DNA of 5,469 nt. Origin: Litorimonas sp039962885. GTDB taxonomy: Bacteria; Pseudomonadota; Alphaproteobacteria; Caulobacterales; Maricaulaceae. Below the pieces are notes generated by a model, which was not told where the DNA came from, searched no databases, and saw only the letters and a list, made by a program, of their open reading frames with translations. This document shows positions 5,125 to 5,469 of this stretch, piece after piece. The DNA lies in the NCBI GenBank assembly GCA_039962885.1, contig JBDVGI010000036.1, positions 1-5,469 on the forward strand, given 5' to 3'. The stretch's first letter is position 1, and each line of letters opens with the position of its first letter. A program made the translations under genes and the position numbers.

Positions 5125-5469
5125 TTATTCGAAACCCAACTCTTGGCCGCGCTCGACAATGGCTTGAATACGAGCTTGCTCTTTACGGAAATTTTCATAA
5201 CGCTCATTAATACTTGGATGGGTGCCAGATGTGTTTTGTAGCTCTATATGTGGATGTATCTCGTCACGCCAAAACCCGATAGCTTTGCCGATGTCCAGAC
5301 CTGCATTTTGCATCAAAACAAGCGCCATTCGGTCCGCTTCTAGCTCTAGCTGCGCCGTTGGTGTTTGGCCTGTATGCTTTGCGATAATATGGGCCATTTC
5401 ATGAGCGAGCACCAAGGACAGGTTTAAATCATCCCCAACCGAGCTCATTAAAGCCGAGGTGATAAAAAT
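5125..5469 (-). CDS. M48 family zinc metalloprotease, 5' partial (C-terminal part)
   Basis: M48 peptidases are zinc endopeptidases. BepA/LoiP-type members work in the periplasm on outer-membrane protein quality control, whereas HtpX-type members sit in the inner membrane. The frame is open to the right edge, giving 114 visible residues; an internal Met at 5446-5448 is not a convincing start, because the upstream residues IFITSAL fit the family pattern before the active site. Numbering from the window edge: HEMAH at 23-27 gives zinc ligands H23 and H27 and catalytic E24; ELEAD at 42-46 supplies the third ligand, E42; THPSINER at 83-90 matches the stHPs..eR motif, whose His (H84) is a further ligand in BepA. 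The protein ends 24 residues after that motif, so there is no TPR domain as in BepA. The signal peptide or membrane region, if any, is outside the window. Spacing and motifs favour a soluble periplasmic M48 over HtpX, but subtype is inference. It converges with the copper chaperone gene. Confidence 0.9.
   Translation of the reverse strand: MFITSALMSSVGDDLNLSLVLAHEMAHIIAKHTGQTPTAQLELEADRMALVLMQNAGLDIGKAIGFWRDEIHPHIELQNTSGTHPSINERYENFRKEQARIQAIVERGQELGFE

Noticed and set aside
5446..5448. Minus-strand ATG as the true start of a short 107-residue M48 protein.
   Set aside because: Upstream codons in frame (IFITSAL) continue the conserved M48 pattern to the window edge, and a start here would leave too little before the HExxH motif.
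1..5469. A new defence, mobile or biosynthetic system.
   Set aside because: All five genes belong to well-known families, gaps are at most 38 bases, and no integrase, transposase, repeats of array type or compositional break is seen.

Overview
The window looks like ordinary chromosomal DNA from an alphaproteobacterium. Sampled lines give roughly 45-47% G+C, which is moderate to low for the class. Three things support the assignment: the tight gene order glnD-murJ-trpS, known from many alphaproteobacteria; the alphaproteobacterial style of the GlnD segment around VVDIRSVGPGIW; and the MurJ motif YADRLYQLPLG. A marine, lower-GC lineage is plausible, but nothing in the sequence fixes family or genus.

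Layout, left to right. (1) Bases 1-1924, plus strand: the C-terminal two thirds of GlnD, the PII uridylyltransferase/uridylyl-removing enzyme. The nucleotidyltransferase domain lies off the left edge; the HD domain and both ACT domains are present. (2) 1924-3495, plus: MurJ, the lipid II flippase, whose ATG shares one base with the glnD stop. (3) 3534-4556, plus: tryptophanyl-tRNA synthetase from a GTG start behind a clear AGGA. (4) 4579-5106, plus: a lipid-anchored PCu(A)C-type copper chaperone with a complete copper-binding motif. (5) 5125 to the right edge, minus: the C-terminal part of an M48 family zinc metalloprotease, convergent with gene 4 across only 18 bases.

The first four genes read in one direction with gaps of -1, 38 and 22 bases and no terminator visible between them, so they could be one transcription unit. 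The products are not one pathway: nitrogen signalling (GlnD), wall precursor export (MurJ), tRNA charging (TrpS) and copper handling at the cell envelope. The shared arrangement of the first three is a conserved housekeeping neighbourhood. No intergenic space exceeds 38 bases, so there is no unexplained non-coding stretch. No RNA gene, mobile element, CRISPR array or phage remnant was seen.

I found no sign of a new multi-gene system. The points worth a second look are small: changes at conserved positions in the HD and first ACT domains of GlnD, a Lys/Ser-rich linker in the same protein, a His in the usually Met part of the copper motif, several perfect inverted repeats inside coding sequence, and a 15-base tandem duplication over the murJ stop.
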